Source: Ophioderma brevispina
Lineage: Eukaryota > Echinodermata > Ophiuroidea > Amphilepidida > Ophiodermatidae
Direction: 5' to 3'
Assembly: GCA_023653785.1 (NCBI GenBank)
Contig: JAMKCH010005355.1
Coordinates: 22,470-86,469 of the forward strand
DNA: 64,000 nucleotides
The position numbers and the translations under genes are program-made. The notes beneath the pieces were generated by a model. It made no database searches. It was given only the letters and a program-made list of their open reading frames with translations, and had not been told where the DNA came from. This document shows positions 1 to 11,400 of this stretch, in pieces. The stretch's first letter is position 1. Every line of letters begins with the position of its first letter.

Positions 1-930
1 GACCTGAGATCTTGCTTCCGTACAAGAATGACTGCAAAGCTTGCAGCCAAGTTTGAACGCATTCTCCCTTCACATGAATAAAGTCTTGAGAAAATTTTCA
101 CAGGGAAAATGCTTGTGAGATGTCATGTACACGACTCTGTTCCATGTAGGCAAGATCAGTCCCAAACAATGGAAGGACCATCTGACTTTTCTTATATGCT
201 ACAAAGGAAAGCTAGTCTAAACCTAACAAGTTCTGTTATTTCTAAGATTCCTGTTTAGTATAACAATTCTCTGGGAGAACTCTTCATTAGATAAGGTGGT
301 TGCATGAACTTCCACCATGCCAAAGACTGATCACTATGTTGTTGATGTTCTTTTACTATTCGCTTTGAATGGAAGTTGCAATGCTGATGATTAGGCACTT
401 TCAGTTTTGACCTATGGCAAAGCATCCGTTGTCTTCGATGGATAGCACTGGTGAACCAACATCACAAAAGAACAGCACCCATGAAACGTTGTCAAAACTA
501 GGATTGCCAATAAGGTAACATATCAACTGCAACAAATTTGCTGGGAAAAAAAGGAATGCAGAATGTTTGGAATAGCAAAAAAGCAGCGGTCGCCATGGCA
601 TAATTTTCAGGTCAAAAACCCTAACTGGAGAAGACCAACAGATCTATTGATCCTACTCTTCTCCCAAATGCAGAAGGGATGTATGATATTTACTTTTCGG
701 TCTGACAGACACAACGTGAAAACATGTGGTAAATCAAGCTTCTTGCTTATTTAAGGCTCCTATCCGTTCTTTTCCAATGCATTTATCAGGTGAATAATTG
801 AAATTGTACTTTCTGTTCTTCAAGAATTTCACAATTACCCTGTAAACAACATAATGTAATTCAAATGGGTAAAAGATTTATAGCTGAACAAAAAAAAAAT
901 GACTATGAATTAAATTCATAAAAAAAAACC
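1..930. other. no recognisable gene or element
   Basis: AT-rich sequence with only short chance open frames on both strands. No splice-bounded coding segment, repeat structure or RNA gene could be supported. Confidence 0.5.
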
Positions 931-934
931 CATT

Positions 935-1410
935 TTTACATGGATTTTGGTATGCTAGAATTAGTAGGATGACAATCTATTGTTTGTCATTTGGGCCCTC
1001 CTTGGCCCATCTCTGGTTTCAGAGATACAAGATTTGTACTTTTCAATATGGCAGATGGCGGCCACTAGTTGGATTTAGTGGGTCAAGATTTATATCTCAA
1101 ACTCAAAACTCATGAATCAATTTTAATGGTTTGTTTTATGCTAGAATTAGTCGAAAATGATATCTTGTTTTTGTTGTCATTTTGGCCCATTGGACAGCCC
1201 AGAGTACATAATTTGTACTTTTTCAACATGAAGGATGGCGGCATATTGGATTTAGAGTCCCAGAGATATCCAACTAAATGAACTCTTTTAATGGATTTGT
1301 ATGCTAGAATTAGTAGGAAATGAACATCTTGTTTGTCCTTTTAGCTCATTTATTGCCCGAGATATGAGATTTAGTTTTTCAAAATGGCGTGTTGGCGGGC
1401 ATTTTGTTTA
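935..1410 (+). repeat. degenerate tandem repeat, three units of about 170-190 bp
   Basis: Three successive units begin near 935, 1122 and 1290. Each carries the same string of landmarks: a stretch like TATGCTAGAATTAGTAGGA, then CTTGTTTGTC, then a GGCCCAT-type block, then AGATTTGTACTTTTCAA and a purine-rich ATGGCGG block. Units differ by many substitutions and small indels, so this is an old array. No coding capacity is shared between units, and the short frame inside it is not a gene. Confidence 0.75.
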
Positions 1411-1699
1411 TGTCATAGTATGAACACTTTCTGGGACTTCAATTTTGTGCAACTTTTGATCTCTTGTTTCAAACTGTCCTTACACTACCAAAAAGCCAAA
1501 AAACCGTCTGTTGCAATTTTTTTGAGGGTCCTACCTACTTAGAGACCACTTCTGTTGATCTTTCGAACCAAACTATCCGGATGCCAGCCAGTTTACTTAG
1601 AAATATTACTCTAGTTAGTTTTTGTTGATTTGGCTTCCTTAGACAGTTCATTATAAGAAATCAACTGCTGACAGTCCATCAGCATTGAGCAATATTAGA

Positions 1700-2000
1700 T
1701 ATTCGTAAAAAACAAAATGGGGCCGCCCAAATGCAATATTTTAGGGAAATTTTTACAAGAAGGTTGTGGTTTTTCTTAGTAAAGCAAGGAAAACATATTT
1801 TATGATATTAGGGATATACAAAGACAAAAGCTATATTTAAAAGATTTCAAGATGGCGTTAAATATCAAGATTGTGACCCAAAACAAAATGGCCTCATCCA
1901 AATACACATTTTTTGGAAATACCACCAACAGGTTTGTTTTTCCGTAGCATAAGCCTGGCATGTAATCATGTTTGTATGCCACTTACAGGGAAACAAGCCG
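1700..2000 (+). repeat. two diverged copies of an AAAACAAAATGG-containing repeat
   Basis: Two blocks, about 1710-1800 and 1880-1980, share the order AAAACAAAATGG, then CCAAATGCAATATTTT or CCAAATACACATTTTT, then a run ending TTTTTC(T/C)TAG or TTTTTCCGTAG. The relationship is clear but diverged. No coding content was seen. Confidence 0.45.
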
Positions 2001-2133
2001 TGGTCTATGGTTAATTATTTTTTTTCTATTCCACAGATACATTTCAAGACGGCGACCAAATACATGGCTGCCAAGGCTCCAAGGCATCACGTAGTATTTC
2101 ATTCACCGATTTCTTTTTCTCAGTGACGGCTGA

Positions 2134-2497
2134 CAGTGGCGTAGCTAGAATTTTCATAGGGGGGGGGGGGGCAGTGTCGCAACTCCAACCGCAGAAAATG
2201 GGGTAAGCGTCCCAGTTGGGGTCCAGGGGGCGAAGCCCCGGTGGGGGTCGAGGGGGCGAAGCCCCCTGAAATTTGGTTTTATAGCTTTTAAATGTCTTTC
2301 CGAGGGCTTAATTTTTTGTACGATTTTGTAAAATTTACTTGTCCGGCTGTCCATTGAACTTTAAACCTAGACTTTGCCGGACAATCCGGCCTGCAAGTGC
2401 CATGACCTGAATTTGTCAAGTGAACCGACGGGCTCATCTCAACCGACGAAATCAATTATGGGGGCCGCTGCCCCCCCTGCCCCTCTGGCTAGCCCTG
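2134..2497 (+). mobile_element. hAT-type MITE, 364 bp, with perfect 8-bp target duplication
   Basis: The element starts CAGTGGCGTAGCTAG and ends CTGGCTAGCCCTG, imperfect terminal inverted repeats of about 13-15 bp. It is flanked on both sides by ACGGCTGA (2126-2133 and 2498-2505), a perfect 8-bp target-site duplication as expected for hAT transposons. The interior has a G-run near 2160 and two adjacent GGGGGCGAAGCCCC palindromes near 2228 and 2254. There is no transposase frame, so it is non-autonomous. The CAGTGGCGTA terminus recurs at 24694. Confidence 0.88.
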
Positions 2498-2684
2498 ACG
2501 GCTGAAGAAATAATTTAGTTTAATTTGGCAAATGTGCCATACGTTTATTTTTTTTTTTTCAAATGACTGTTAATTCACATACTTGATAAATAAGTGGGCC
2601 GCCAAAACTACCAACTTTGTGAATGCAGTTCTCCTGGTTCTGGTCATGTAAACGTTGACGTAGCATGCAATGCTCAACATCTCA

Positions 2685-3070
2685 TGAGAAGTCTTTCCTG
2701 ACCAGGTTTCGTTGTTCCATTGCATTGGTAGGAGTCCTTTTTAATGAGAACCTTTCCTGACCAGGGTTTTTTTTTTGTGCAAGTCCCCTTTCATGAAAAT
2801 TCTACCCTGACCAGGTTTTTTTTGGCATGTAGTCTTTAATTATAAGCCTCTCCTAACTAGGATTCTTTTTGGTGTGAGCATTAATTAGAACTATTCCCTG
2901 ACCAGGGTTTTCTTTTGATGGGTGTTGTTTTATATGGTGTTCCTTTCATCTGAAGAGTTTTCTTGAGAACGCAAGGTGTCTTTTTGGTATGAGTCTTTCA
3001 TGAGTTCTTTTCCCTGTCTAGGTTTTTTTGGTAGAGGTCCTTTAATGAGGAGCCCCTTCCTCCCTTGGTT
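2685..3070 (+). repeat. degenerate tandem repeat of about 50-60 bp units with CCTGACCAGG core
   Basis: About seven units repeat the order: GAGTCCTTT(A)ATGAGAA, a C/T-rich stretch, CCTGACCAGG, then a T-run and GG(T/C)AT. Examples of the core lie near 2698, 2756, 2809 and 2898. Unit length drifts because of indels and T-run changes. No frame stays open across units, so it is not a degenerate zinc-finger array. Confidence 0.7.
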
Positions 3071-3079
3071 TTATACTAA

Positions 3080-5780
3080 AATTACTCTGTGAAGTCACCC
3101 CGTCAATTTTACACTGTTCATCAATGTTTTTACATATCAATGTATGACAACCGATCTGTTTTTCCTTTTTTCCTGTAAAATGAAAATCAAAACCATCATT
3201 GGACCCGATTTTTCGCCGCAAATTGTCATAAAAAAACCGCTTGCCAAACAATGTTAGGGATTTCTAGAATACGTCTTAAACCTTTTCGTCATATTTATGT
3301 AACGGTATTGTGACCTGTTTGTTGAGCCATATCAAAACAAAGCCAATTTCCTTCAAAGTTGCCGGTAATTCTATAAAAATTATAATTTCTTCTCATTTAT
3401 GCATCAATTAGCATTAACCTGGTCATTGATATTAAGAATGTGATATGTTTTGGATATTACTCTAATTCCCTAATTGGTCATTTTTGCCCCTTTTCAAAAA
3501 TCACGGAGCGGCGGACCCCTGCCTTGTGTTTACGGGAAAGTGCTCCCAATCTAACAACACAAATACACAGCTACCTTCCTTTTTAGCTCTTTTTGGGTGA
3601 TCGCCAGGTTGCTCGTCCTTAATCTAGGGACTTAAGGGATTATAGAAACAGAAGTACAATCCCATGCAATCGTTTCATGTAATTTATTGAAGGCAATATG
3701 CATGTCATGTGGATAATATCAGTGAGATTAGCATTCGGGGGTCACTCCCACTTTGGAGTGACGCTATGCAATACTGTTTGACCTAATTGTGCGCCTTGGT
3801 TGTCCCCACACAGACCTCATATTTTTTAAACTTTCCTTAGAGACCCCACTTTTTTTATTTAAATTGTACCACTGTCACACAAAGACCCCTATTTTAATTG
3901 TAGCAGAATGGCCCGCCAGAGATGCGGGTTTATCTACTCAGATTTTAGGCATCATTTGGTAAAGTAGTTCAGGAGCCCCCTCATAAACCTGCAAAAAATG
4001 CTGTGGAAGAGAGTTAGTTCCTAACTCTATTGGTGTTTCAGTTTGGTAAATACATTAAGCTTGATACTCCTCCTCTTGCAATCCAATTATATGCCTAGCT
4101 CTATTCTGTATATCTTTGATATTGTTTAAAACAAAAAGATGGGACGTTTTAACTGGCATTTGGAGCTTAGTAATTCTTCCTAAAATGTCAGGTTGTGGAA
4201 TGTATCATCATGTGTAACAAGCTGATCTGTAAGGTATAGTAAATAAGATATGTGTAATGTATGTCTATCTATCAGCGGCCGCACCAAGCTGGTTTTCACC
4301 ATGTAGCGCCAAGTGTGTCCCATCCGCGCTAAGTTTGGAATGTCAGAATATCCTGCCGGATGTCTCGAGGCATCCACATCAAATGTAATAAATTAAAGGG
4401 TCGAACGACCCCCTGTTTGGGCATGGTACCCTCCAACATACATGGACGCGGCAGATCGTGTTCGCATCGGATCGGGCAACAGAAGATGAAATTGGAAGGA
4501 TATCTTCATTATATCTGTGCTTTGGTATGTGATGCACGCATGATTGTTTTGTACGCGCATAACGAAAGCATGGTCTAGTGCCATCAAGTTTTAATCATGT
4601 AGCTAGCTCTTTTCTTCATGGTCCGGTCCTTAGATCCATATAACAAGATACTACCCTTATACAGGCCTCTACAGAACTTCAGCTTGTTTGAAATGTAGAT
4701 AGCTATTGCCATAGTGATGTAGTTTATTTCAGGCATTCCAAGCTGTCCTTTGCGTGACAAGATGTCTTTCTTGCTGTCATCAACATATCCCCCAGTTCCT
4801 TGAAGGTCCCTGATCTCTTTTGAGTTAGTACCGTCTGGAGGGCAGGTTGATGATTATCTTCCCTTCATTGACGATCATATTCCGTATTCTTTGCATTTAG
4901 ATGTATGCATTTAAGGATGCATCATTCTCAAGTGATGTTAGTAGATCGTATGCACCAACATATCATTCGGCGTTAGTTAGAGCCAGGTCTCTGCGTAGTC
5001 AAGTGCTGTGAGATGCTTACTTTGATGACGTCTAGAACGATCTTTGGTATATCTATTTGTTGTTATATTTTGGTACAATGTCACCTTGAGTTTTGCTTTC
5101 TTAAAAGAGCTTTTTTATTAATCACAGCACTCATCACGATAGATAGTCACGATTATGACAACTATTCAAAATTTAGTCTATCTAGTCTTGATTATCAATA
5201 CTATGTTGCTGCTGCTCCTGGCCTTCCAGTTCGAGTTTGTCCATTTTGACATTTAATTACTAGCCTCTGTCCGTGTGGTTGCCTTTGGTTGTCCATAAAA
5301 CACATGGCCGTGTGAATGCTGACGGTGGCCTGTCGCATTTAGATCAGACTTTCTGATGTCGCTGTTGGGTACATACATACAGATCCTCGCAGCTGACGAT
5401 TAAGGTGTATCCCCATATATTCTTAGTATTGGAGGGTAAATGGTTTGGCGTCCTCTTCTATCTCTTGGTCAATATAAACAAGTTTTGATTTTCTACTTAA
5501 ATTATTCTTTTAGTTTATTCCTGAATTGTTGTATGATCATCATAGTTTTTTTTTCGTTCATTAGAATTTGAGCTATTGCTTTGTATCTGTCATTTAATAA
5601 TAGTATAATTGTTATTTTTCTTTTGTAAATGCCTAGAGCCCTCTGCATTAGGCGCTGTATCAAGATTGTTATTATTACTATTATCCTGCCAATTTGCCTG
5701 CCAAATCTATGGCATTCTCCTCCGTACGTGGAACCACATTTAACGTGGTCCCCTTGTTAAACAACATGGTTAAAGGCTAC
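3080..5780. other. non-coding stretch without supported features
   Basis: Only short frames with no recognisable protein content and no consistent splice boundaries. Small local oddities, such as direct TTATTATTACTATTATT near 5660, are simple sequence. Confidence 0.45.
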
Positions 5781-5789
5781 CCAGAGAAT

Positions 5790-5935
5790 TTCCCAGGAGG
5801 ACACTCAATTTTGAAACAATTTGTTTTTTTCATATACATAATGGCGTGACCATATATAATCACGTGAGAATAAGATAGCTCAAATCGACGTTCTTCATTA
5901 TAGAAAATCAAACTTTGTTATAAATTTCCGGATCC

Positions 5936-5985
<50 letters not shown>

Positions 5986-6060
5986 GTTTATACTGCATGA
6001 AAACGAAAGTCTGATTCATCTCAAACTTGGAATTCAGCATTTTAGGTGACAATCTTTAGT
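5790..6060 (+). repeat. dispersed repeat, copy 1, interrupted by a 44-bp T tract
   Basis: Matches the block at 30160-30440 in the same orientation. Shared landmarks in order are CTCAATTTT(G/C)AAA, a CATGTACATAATG-like string, AATCACG, ATAGAAAATCA, the GGATCCGGATTTTT block, TGTTTACTGCAT and AACTT(T)GGAATT. Here the T-run at 5939-5982 is 44 bases; in the other copy it is 8. The second copy lies inside a transposon at 29518-30627, so this is probably an older relic of that family. Confidence 0.7.
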
Positions 6061-6589
6061 TCTAGTTACTATTTTTAATAAAATACCCAAAATTATATTT
6101 AAAAAATAAAAATTCTCATGAATCAAGCCTTGTCCCCATTGTCCCCTTGTGTTTTACATGGTAGACGCCATCTTTAATAAACAACGGAATGTAAAATAAC
6201 AAGAAGAAATATTAATTGGACCCAAAAAAATCCAGGTCTACTATGAAACTACTTTTTTTTTAATTTTTTAGGTTTTTTCTTTTTTTAAAAAGAAACCAAT
6301 GGATCATTTTAAAAAATTGATAAGTTTCATTAAAAGAAATGGGTACTTTTGGCGGCCATTTTGTTTTCAGTTTTAAATATCCCAAAACGCTCAATGCTGA
6401 TAGACTGTCGGCAGTTTGATTCTTCAACTATATGTCTATAGTAAACTTTCTAAGTTAGAGCACAAATCAGGAAATGGCGTCCGGCGAAACTGACACCGCA
6501 AGTGCCTTGACACAAGGGCGCAAACCCGAAACCGAAACCCTTAAAAACTGGTGGGGTTTCAGGCCCGATTGAGTGTCCCTTGTGGGGTG

Positions 6590-7300
6590 CCAGGGGGTCT
6601 AGGGGGGAGCCCCCTGAAGCTCTTGCAGGGGCGGTGCCATTGTAAATCATAGAGGACGAAACATACATAGGGGTGCCGAAACATTACAAAATTAACGCAT
6701 ATAGGATAAATCCCCTAATTGTTTTACGGCAATTTATTTTTTAAAACCCCCGTTTTTTCCTAAATTTGAAAATACTCTGGGGGGGGGGGCCGCTCTGGGC
6801 GCCGTCCCTGGCTCTTGGATTTGAGCTATTCAGAACCTTCAAATGGCCACTTTTGAGGGGTGAATAGTAAAATTAAAAAACACTGATTTCTAAAGCTCAC
6901 TGAGACGGCAGTAATTGCCGAAAGGGAACTACACATAGCGATTGCCAATGTCTTTAAGGGTGGGATGGAGGAAAGAGCCCTGCTGGGGGGGGGGTCAGGA
7001 AGAGTCCGGAAGCTCTTCAATTTGAGCTATTCAGAACCTCCATGGCCAATCTATGAGGGATTTATAGTAATCAATTCAATAAACAAGACTGGTTTCTAAC
7101 TTTACTCCCTGAGACGGTCGGTATATAAACTTTTACCTCCAAGGGGAACTACATAGGTCGAGTGCCAATGTATTGCGGGTGGGGTGTAGGAGCAGTGCCC
7201 CTGCCGGGGTCTGTCAAGGGCGGAGGCCCCGGAATGCTCTTGGAGTTTAGCTATTGAGAAGAGTATTTTTGAAGGGTAAACTATATAATTAATGCAAATG
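6590..7300 (+). repeat. G-rich tandem repeat, about 200-224 bp units
   Basis: TTTGAGCTATTCAGAACC begins units at about 6820 and 7021, and a weaker version occurs at 7246. Each unit then carries GGGAACTACA(C)ATAG, TGCCAATGT, a GGGTGGGGTG-like stretch, GAG(C)AGTGCCC and a GGGG block ending GGAA(T)GCTCTT. A related end block (CCCCCTGAAGCTCTTG) lies near 6612, so the array or its parent element may begin there. No target duplication was identified. Confidence 0.65.
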
Positions 7301-8415
7301 AAAGAATGGCACTTAACGCACAGCCGCCAATTAGACCTATACTTTTTATGGTGCTGGGGACAGGGTACTCGATCCTAACATTTTTTCTGACGCACCACTT
7401 CAGGCTCCCCGACTGAAAATTCCCTAGCACTTGTAGACCAAACTAGGGGGGATAGTCCATGGCTTCCTCTCCCTTTTGCCCATGCCACTGGCCAGCTCTG
7501 GGTTTTCTTAAATTTATTTTACCCATTTTAATCACAACTTGGCACATTAACAATTCTTGTTCCGTGGGGTCTAAACTTGAAAAAAAACTAGTTTGCTTGA
7601 GGGAAATCCATTTTTGATTGATGACTAGTCTGGAGTTAATGTCTTCTGGCACTGACACCGTCTCTTTTGTCTCTTTCTCTCTCCAAGATCATTTCTCTCT
7701 GTCTTATCTCTTCTCTTTCTTCACCCCCCCCCCACACCTGTGTAATTCTCATCCGTTTCGGTCATTTTAGCAAAAAAAAATGGGAGATACAGCAGGGCGT
7801 CCGGTCAAAGTGGTGTTTGCCACTTCCGATACTTAGCTGAAAATGCCAAAAAGGGACTTTGTACTTTATAATGCTACTGTAAGCAAAAACTGACAATAAT
7901 TATTTGTATTTTTTAGAGTAATGAAATTGGTTGGCTTTCTTTGGCACCCATCATTGCCAAATAAATACTAATTTCACTTGCATAAATGGCGAATGGTCGA
8001 AAAACCCTTGATTTGGGAGATTTGCTTACAATAACGTTATAAATAAGCTCTCGGTTAAAATTTCTGGCAATGTGATGCAAAACTATCCATAGAACCCCTT
8101 CGTTTTTGGCGATGATATTTGAGATTTATTTCCATTTACACGCATTCTCTATGGGGCGATTGATAACGTTAGTCTCTCACGCAGTACTAATTTAGATAAT
8201 AAGGCTTTTCACACTGAGCCGGTGATCGATTGACTTTTGCGATCGATCGCTATCTGTAGACTTCAAACCAGCCACCAAATTCATTATAATACTTCGCAAA
8301 CTCTGACACACATATCGCTGATTATGCTTCCTCCAATAACAGCGCACATTCGTCCAATAAATGCACTTACGTACGAGTCTATCTGCCATTGATTTTGGTA
8401 ACATCAAAATTCGGA

Positions 8416-8572
8416 AAGAGTTCCATACCCCCCTTTAAAATTCTACAGGAAACAAATTATATTTATTTATGGCCTACACTAACTAAAGCCCTAACCCTAA
8501 GGCCAAAAATAAAAAAAATAATTTGTTACATGTACAACTTTCAAGGGGGGGGGGGGTACATATGGAACTCTT
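8416..8572 (+). mobile_element. 157-bp MITE with C-rich inverted termini, copy 1
   Basis: Starts AAGAGTTCCATA followed by CCCCCCTTTAAAATT, and ends GGGGGGTACATATGGAACTCTT, which is the reverse complement of its start apart from a 4-bp TGTA difference. The interior includes ACAGG(G)AAACAA, TTATTTATGGCC and CTAACCCTAAG, shared with the copy at 39872-40029. No open frame. Superfamily unknown; no target duplication was evident. Confidence 0.8.
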
Positions 8573-8579
8573 GACCAAA

Positions 8580-9340
8580 ATTCTTTGAGGAAGTGTTGTA
8601 GAGATGCTAAAATCCTGTTAGAATTTTTTTTTGGGGGGGGGGTGCATGACGGGAACCCCATTGAGGAATTTTACCTTTCTTGAGATTAGATGTTAAGCCT
8701 AAAACTACTAGTATATCCTCTTTTAACACTTCCTCCATTTCATCTGTTGCATGGTGGTTGAATGACAGGAGGAGATTTTGAGAATACGAATTTCTCATAA
8801 ATTACACTTGATCGGTTGTAGACTACCTTAGTACCGAGAACGTTTCGAAGTTTTATTGGACAAATAAGCATGAAACCGCAAACCTTGTTTTGAACTTGCA
8901 ATTGCCTGCTATCGTAATTGTCCCCATAGAAAACCATGCTTTGATTTTCGATAGAAAATACTAAATCATCATCTTATTACATAAAGATGGCGTATTGGGC
9001 TTATTCACTTCAGGTGTGATCTATGTACATAAATGTGCTTGCAATTTATAGTAATATATATTTATTTGTATCATGATTGTTGTTCTGAATGAAATAAATG
9101 AAATGAAATATAATACAGGTAATCCCGGGGAGGTAATCATTCCAAATATGCAAAAAACCCGGTTTCGAAAAAATGGGGGCGCTTCTTTTATGGAAATGTC
9201 CTCATGTCTCTTTAACTCTTAGCATGCGGATGTCAAGTACAATCGATACACGCATTAATTTTTGTCATTTTTTCCATAGAAGAGTGCTTTGGGAATGTGG
9301 CTGTCCTCCATACGAACAGTGCAAATGTCCTACCCAGCGG
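8580..9340. other. non-coding stretch without supported features
   Basis: AT-rich DNA with short chance frames only. It contains ATGAAATAAATGAAATGAAAT simple sequence near 9090. Confidence 0.45.
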
Positions 9341-9347
9341 AGTTGGC

Positions 9348-9435
9348 CCTTTAAGGCACTATCAGTGATTTGCTAAATCAGAAAATCGAAAATATCATCA
9401 AAAATCAGATTTTTTCATTTTTATAACAAGTATAG
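9348..9435 (-). mobile_element. end fragment of a TTAA-type MITE (GGCACTATCAGTGAT family)
   Basis: TTAAGGCACTATCAGTGATT at about 9350 matches, in reverse complement, the right terminus of the element at 45808-46115 (AATCACTGATAGTGCC followed by TTTTAA). Only this end is recognisable; the matching left terminus was not found. The 3' side runs into the LINE that occupies 9440-12110, so the LINE may have landed in or beside this copy. Confidence 0.5.
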
Positions 9436-9620
9436 GTAACCTAACACAACTTGCAAGTGATCTTGGTACTTGGTGTAGTAATCCCTTTACAGCAGAAACT
9501 TGCTGAACTGGGATGGTGCAGAAGTGGCGTCGACAGGCAGCGGACAAAGTGAGAAAAAATAGGTACTCCAAAATCAAAGAAGAAAATGTCTAAAATAAAA
9601 GGTGCACTATATACAATAGT

Positions 9621-10780
9621 TTACAGCACCAAATTGCCATACAGGGGTGTCATATCCCCGATGGCTGGAGCAGCATAGCTCTGAAACATTGCCACTGATG
9701 GAGTAACATTAAGAATGGCTTGTGGTGGTAGACGGTTCCACATGGCAATACTTCTAGGGAAGAATGCTAATTGTATGCATTTACAGTTATAGGATTTGTG
9801 TTGTTGTATTTCAATAGATGATTTAATCTGGATTATGTGATGCTCCCTAGAAGCAGTCTGGTGGTGATATATTAACTAATTAGTTGTAGTGGATTCTGTA
9901 GAGCATGGTCACTTGTTGTATACGGCGAATATGAAGTTGATCCCATCTGTATAAGTCTCTGATATTCTGCGAAGAGAACCGTGCCGCACTTCTCTGTATC
10001 TGCTCAATCCGGTTAATTTCTGATTTGGTATTAGGGTTCCATATTTCACTGGCATACTCTAATTGGGGGCAGACAAGTGTGGTGTATGCTTGAGCTTTAA
10101 CTTCTTGTGAACATGGGGACAGAGTTCTACGTAGTAATCCGAGAGTACGACTGGCCTTATGCGTGATTTAGTACACTGGTCATTCCATCTTAAGTCATGG
10201 GATATGGTAACGCCAAGGTAGTCATGTTTTTGCACCCTGTTAAGATCTTCACCCAGGAGTGTATACTGATGTAATTTTGGACTACGTTTGCGCGTGATGG
10301 AGAGCACTGCACATTTTTTGACGTTGAAGTACATCAACCATGTGGACGACCATTCTATCAGAGTATTCAGATGTTTTAGAATCTCGTGGTCGTGTGAGTT
10401 CTCAATCCTCCTGTACACAATGCTGTCATCAACGAATGGTTGACCGTATGTGGTCTTTTATACCATTTATAAAGAGTAAGAATAACACAGGTCCCAGGAC
10501 AGAGCCCTGAGGAACACTATATGTCACACTTACCCAAGATGAGTGAGTTCCATTAACAGATACGGATTGTTGACTCAGCACTATAGTGTGTTCCATAATC
10601 TTGCAGCATATGCAAGTTAGGGATATAGGCCTGTAGTTGAAGGGTCAGCCTTTGATCCACTCTTATAGATTGCTGTAACTAGTGCTTGTTTCCACTGGTT
10701 TGGAACTTGGGTTGAATTATATGACTTTTGGAACAAAACCTTAACACAGGTGCCAGTTCATTTGCAACCAGCTTTAAAAC
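9621..10780 (-). pseudogene. LINE reverse transcriptase core and C terminus, frame-broken
   Basis: From 10777 downward the minus strand reads LKLVANELAPVL, then QVPNQWKQALVTAIYKSGSK, YRPISLTC, VPQGSVLGPVLFLLFINGI (10460-10514), the palm motif FVDD (10424-10435, a variant of the usual YADD), YNVKK-type lysine block and YLGV. It ends with LEYASEIWNP, IQRSAARF, FFPRSIAMWNRLPPQA and a stop at 9621. Single-base shifts occur near 10640, 10735 and 9870. The catalytic aspartates of the palm are still readable but the copy cannot encode one protein. Confidence 0.92.
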
Positions 10781-10781
10781 A

Positions 10782-11035
10782 GCAAACAAAATTTGTAGCA
10801 CAGACCTCGACAAAGCAGAAGCTCTTAACTCGCACTTTAGGAGTGTCTTTGCGAAGAACTCAAACATGGAGATAAAAAAAAAACAAGGGTGATTCTCCAT
10901 ATGTCTCAATTCCTAAATTGGAATGGTGTTGAAGGTGTTGCAAAACAACTACGCAACTTAAATCCATCTAAGGCTAGTGGTCCAGACGAAATGCCACCTC
11001 GTCTATTAAGTGTTGGGATAGGTTTATCATCTCAT
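10782..11035 (+). pseudogene. inverted piece of the LINE reverse transcriptase (N-terminal part)
   Basis: On the plus strand the frame reads KICSTDLDKAEALNSHFRS (10788-10845), then, after a shift, GVEGVAKQLRNLNPSKASGP (about 10928-10987) and DEMPPRLLSV. These are the start of a LINE RT: the LN-HF-SVF segment and the KASGPD motif of RT block 1. Both flanks of the block are coded on the minus strand and lack exactly this part. The flanking frames end with FWSYVKG at 11045 and resume with LKLVANELAP at 10777, which are the expected neighbours of this segment. The block is therefore the element's own missing piece, flipped. Confidence 0.85.
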
Positions 11036-11041
11036 TTCCTG

Positions 11042-11400
11042 GGGACCTTTAACATATGACCAGAAAGATTTGGGGCTTGATATGAAACTTTCTCCAATAA
11101 CACCATTGATATATTCATTATGTGTATTGCGAACAACCTTGTAGGCCCGATATGATTTCCAATCTGAGGGATTATTTTAGTTACGAGCTTTGGAAAAAAG
11201 TTTGTCTCTTTTCCTCATCTTCCGTTTAACATCAACTGAGATCCAAGGTAAATTTCTGTAACCTTTGGTTAGCTTTGATGGGACATGTTTTTCAACTAGC
11301 TCACTCAAAGCATCACATATTTTCCCCAGTTTGTGTCCACGGATTGATTTCAGGGTTTGATGATAGAAAATCCCCAACAAAGCTTGCAACATCAGATTTC
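11042..11400 (-). pseudogene. LINE ORF2 linker between endonuclease and RT
   Basis: After the SDH motif the minus-strand frames read a basic segment (RKVYKFDKADEQALKSD), then WISVDVKRKMRKRDKLFSKA, then DWKSYRAYKVVR and finally SPKSFWSYVKG at about 11045. In CR1-like ORF2 proteins the FW-SYVK motif immediately precedes the segment carrying a KAEALN-type motif. Here that next segment is found only on the opposite strand (10782-11035). One stop or frame change falls after the KARN residues at 11177. Confidence 0.82.

Noticed and set aside
5939..5982. T tract as a transcription terminator
   Set aside because: It is an expanded run inside a dispersed repeat whose other copy has only eight T; nothing nearby would be terminated.
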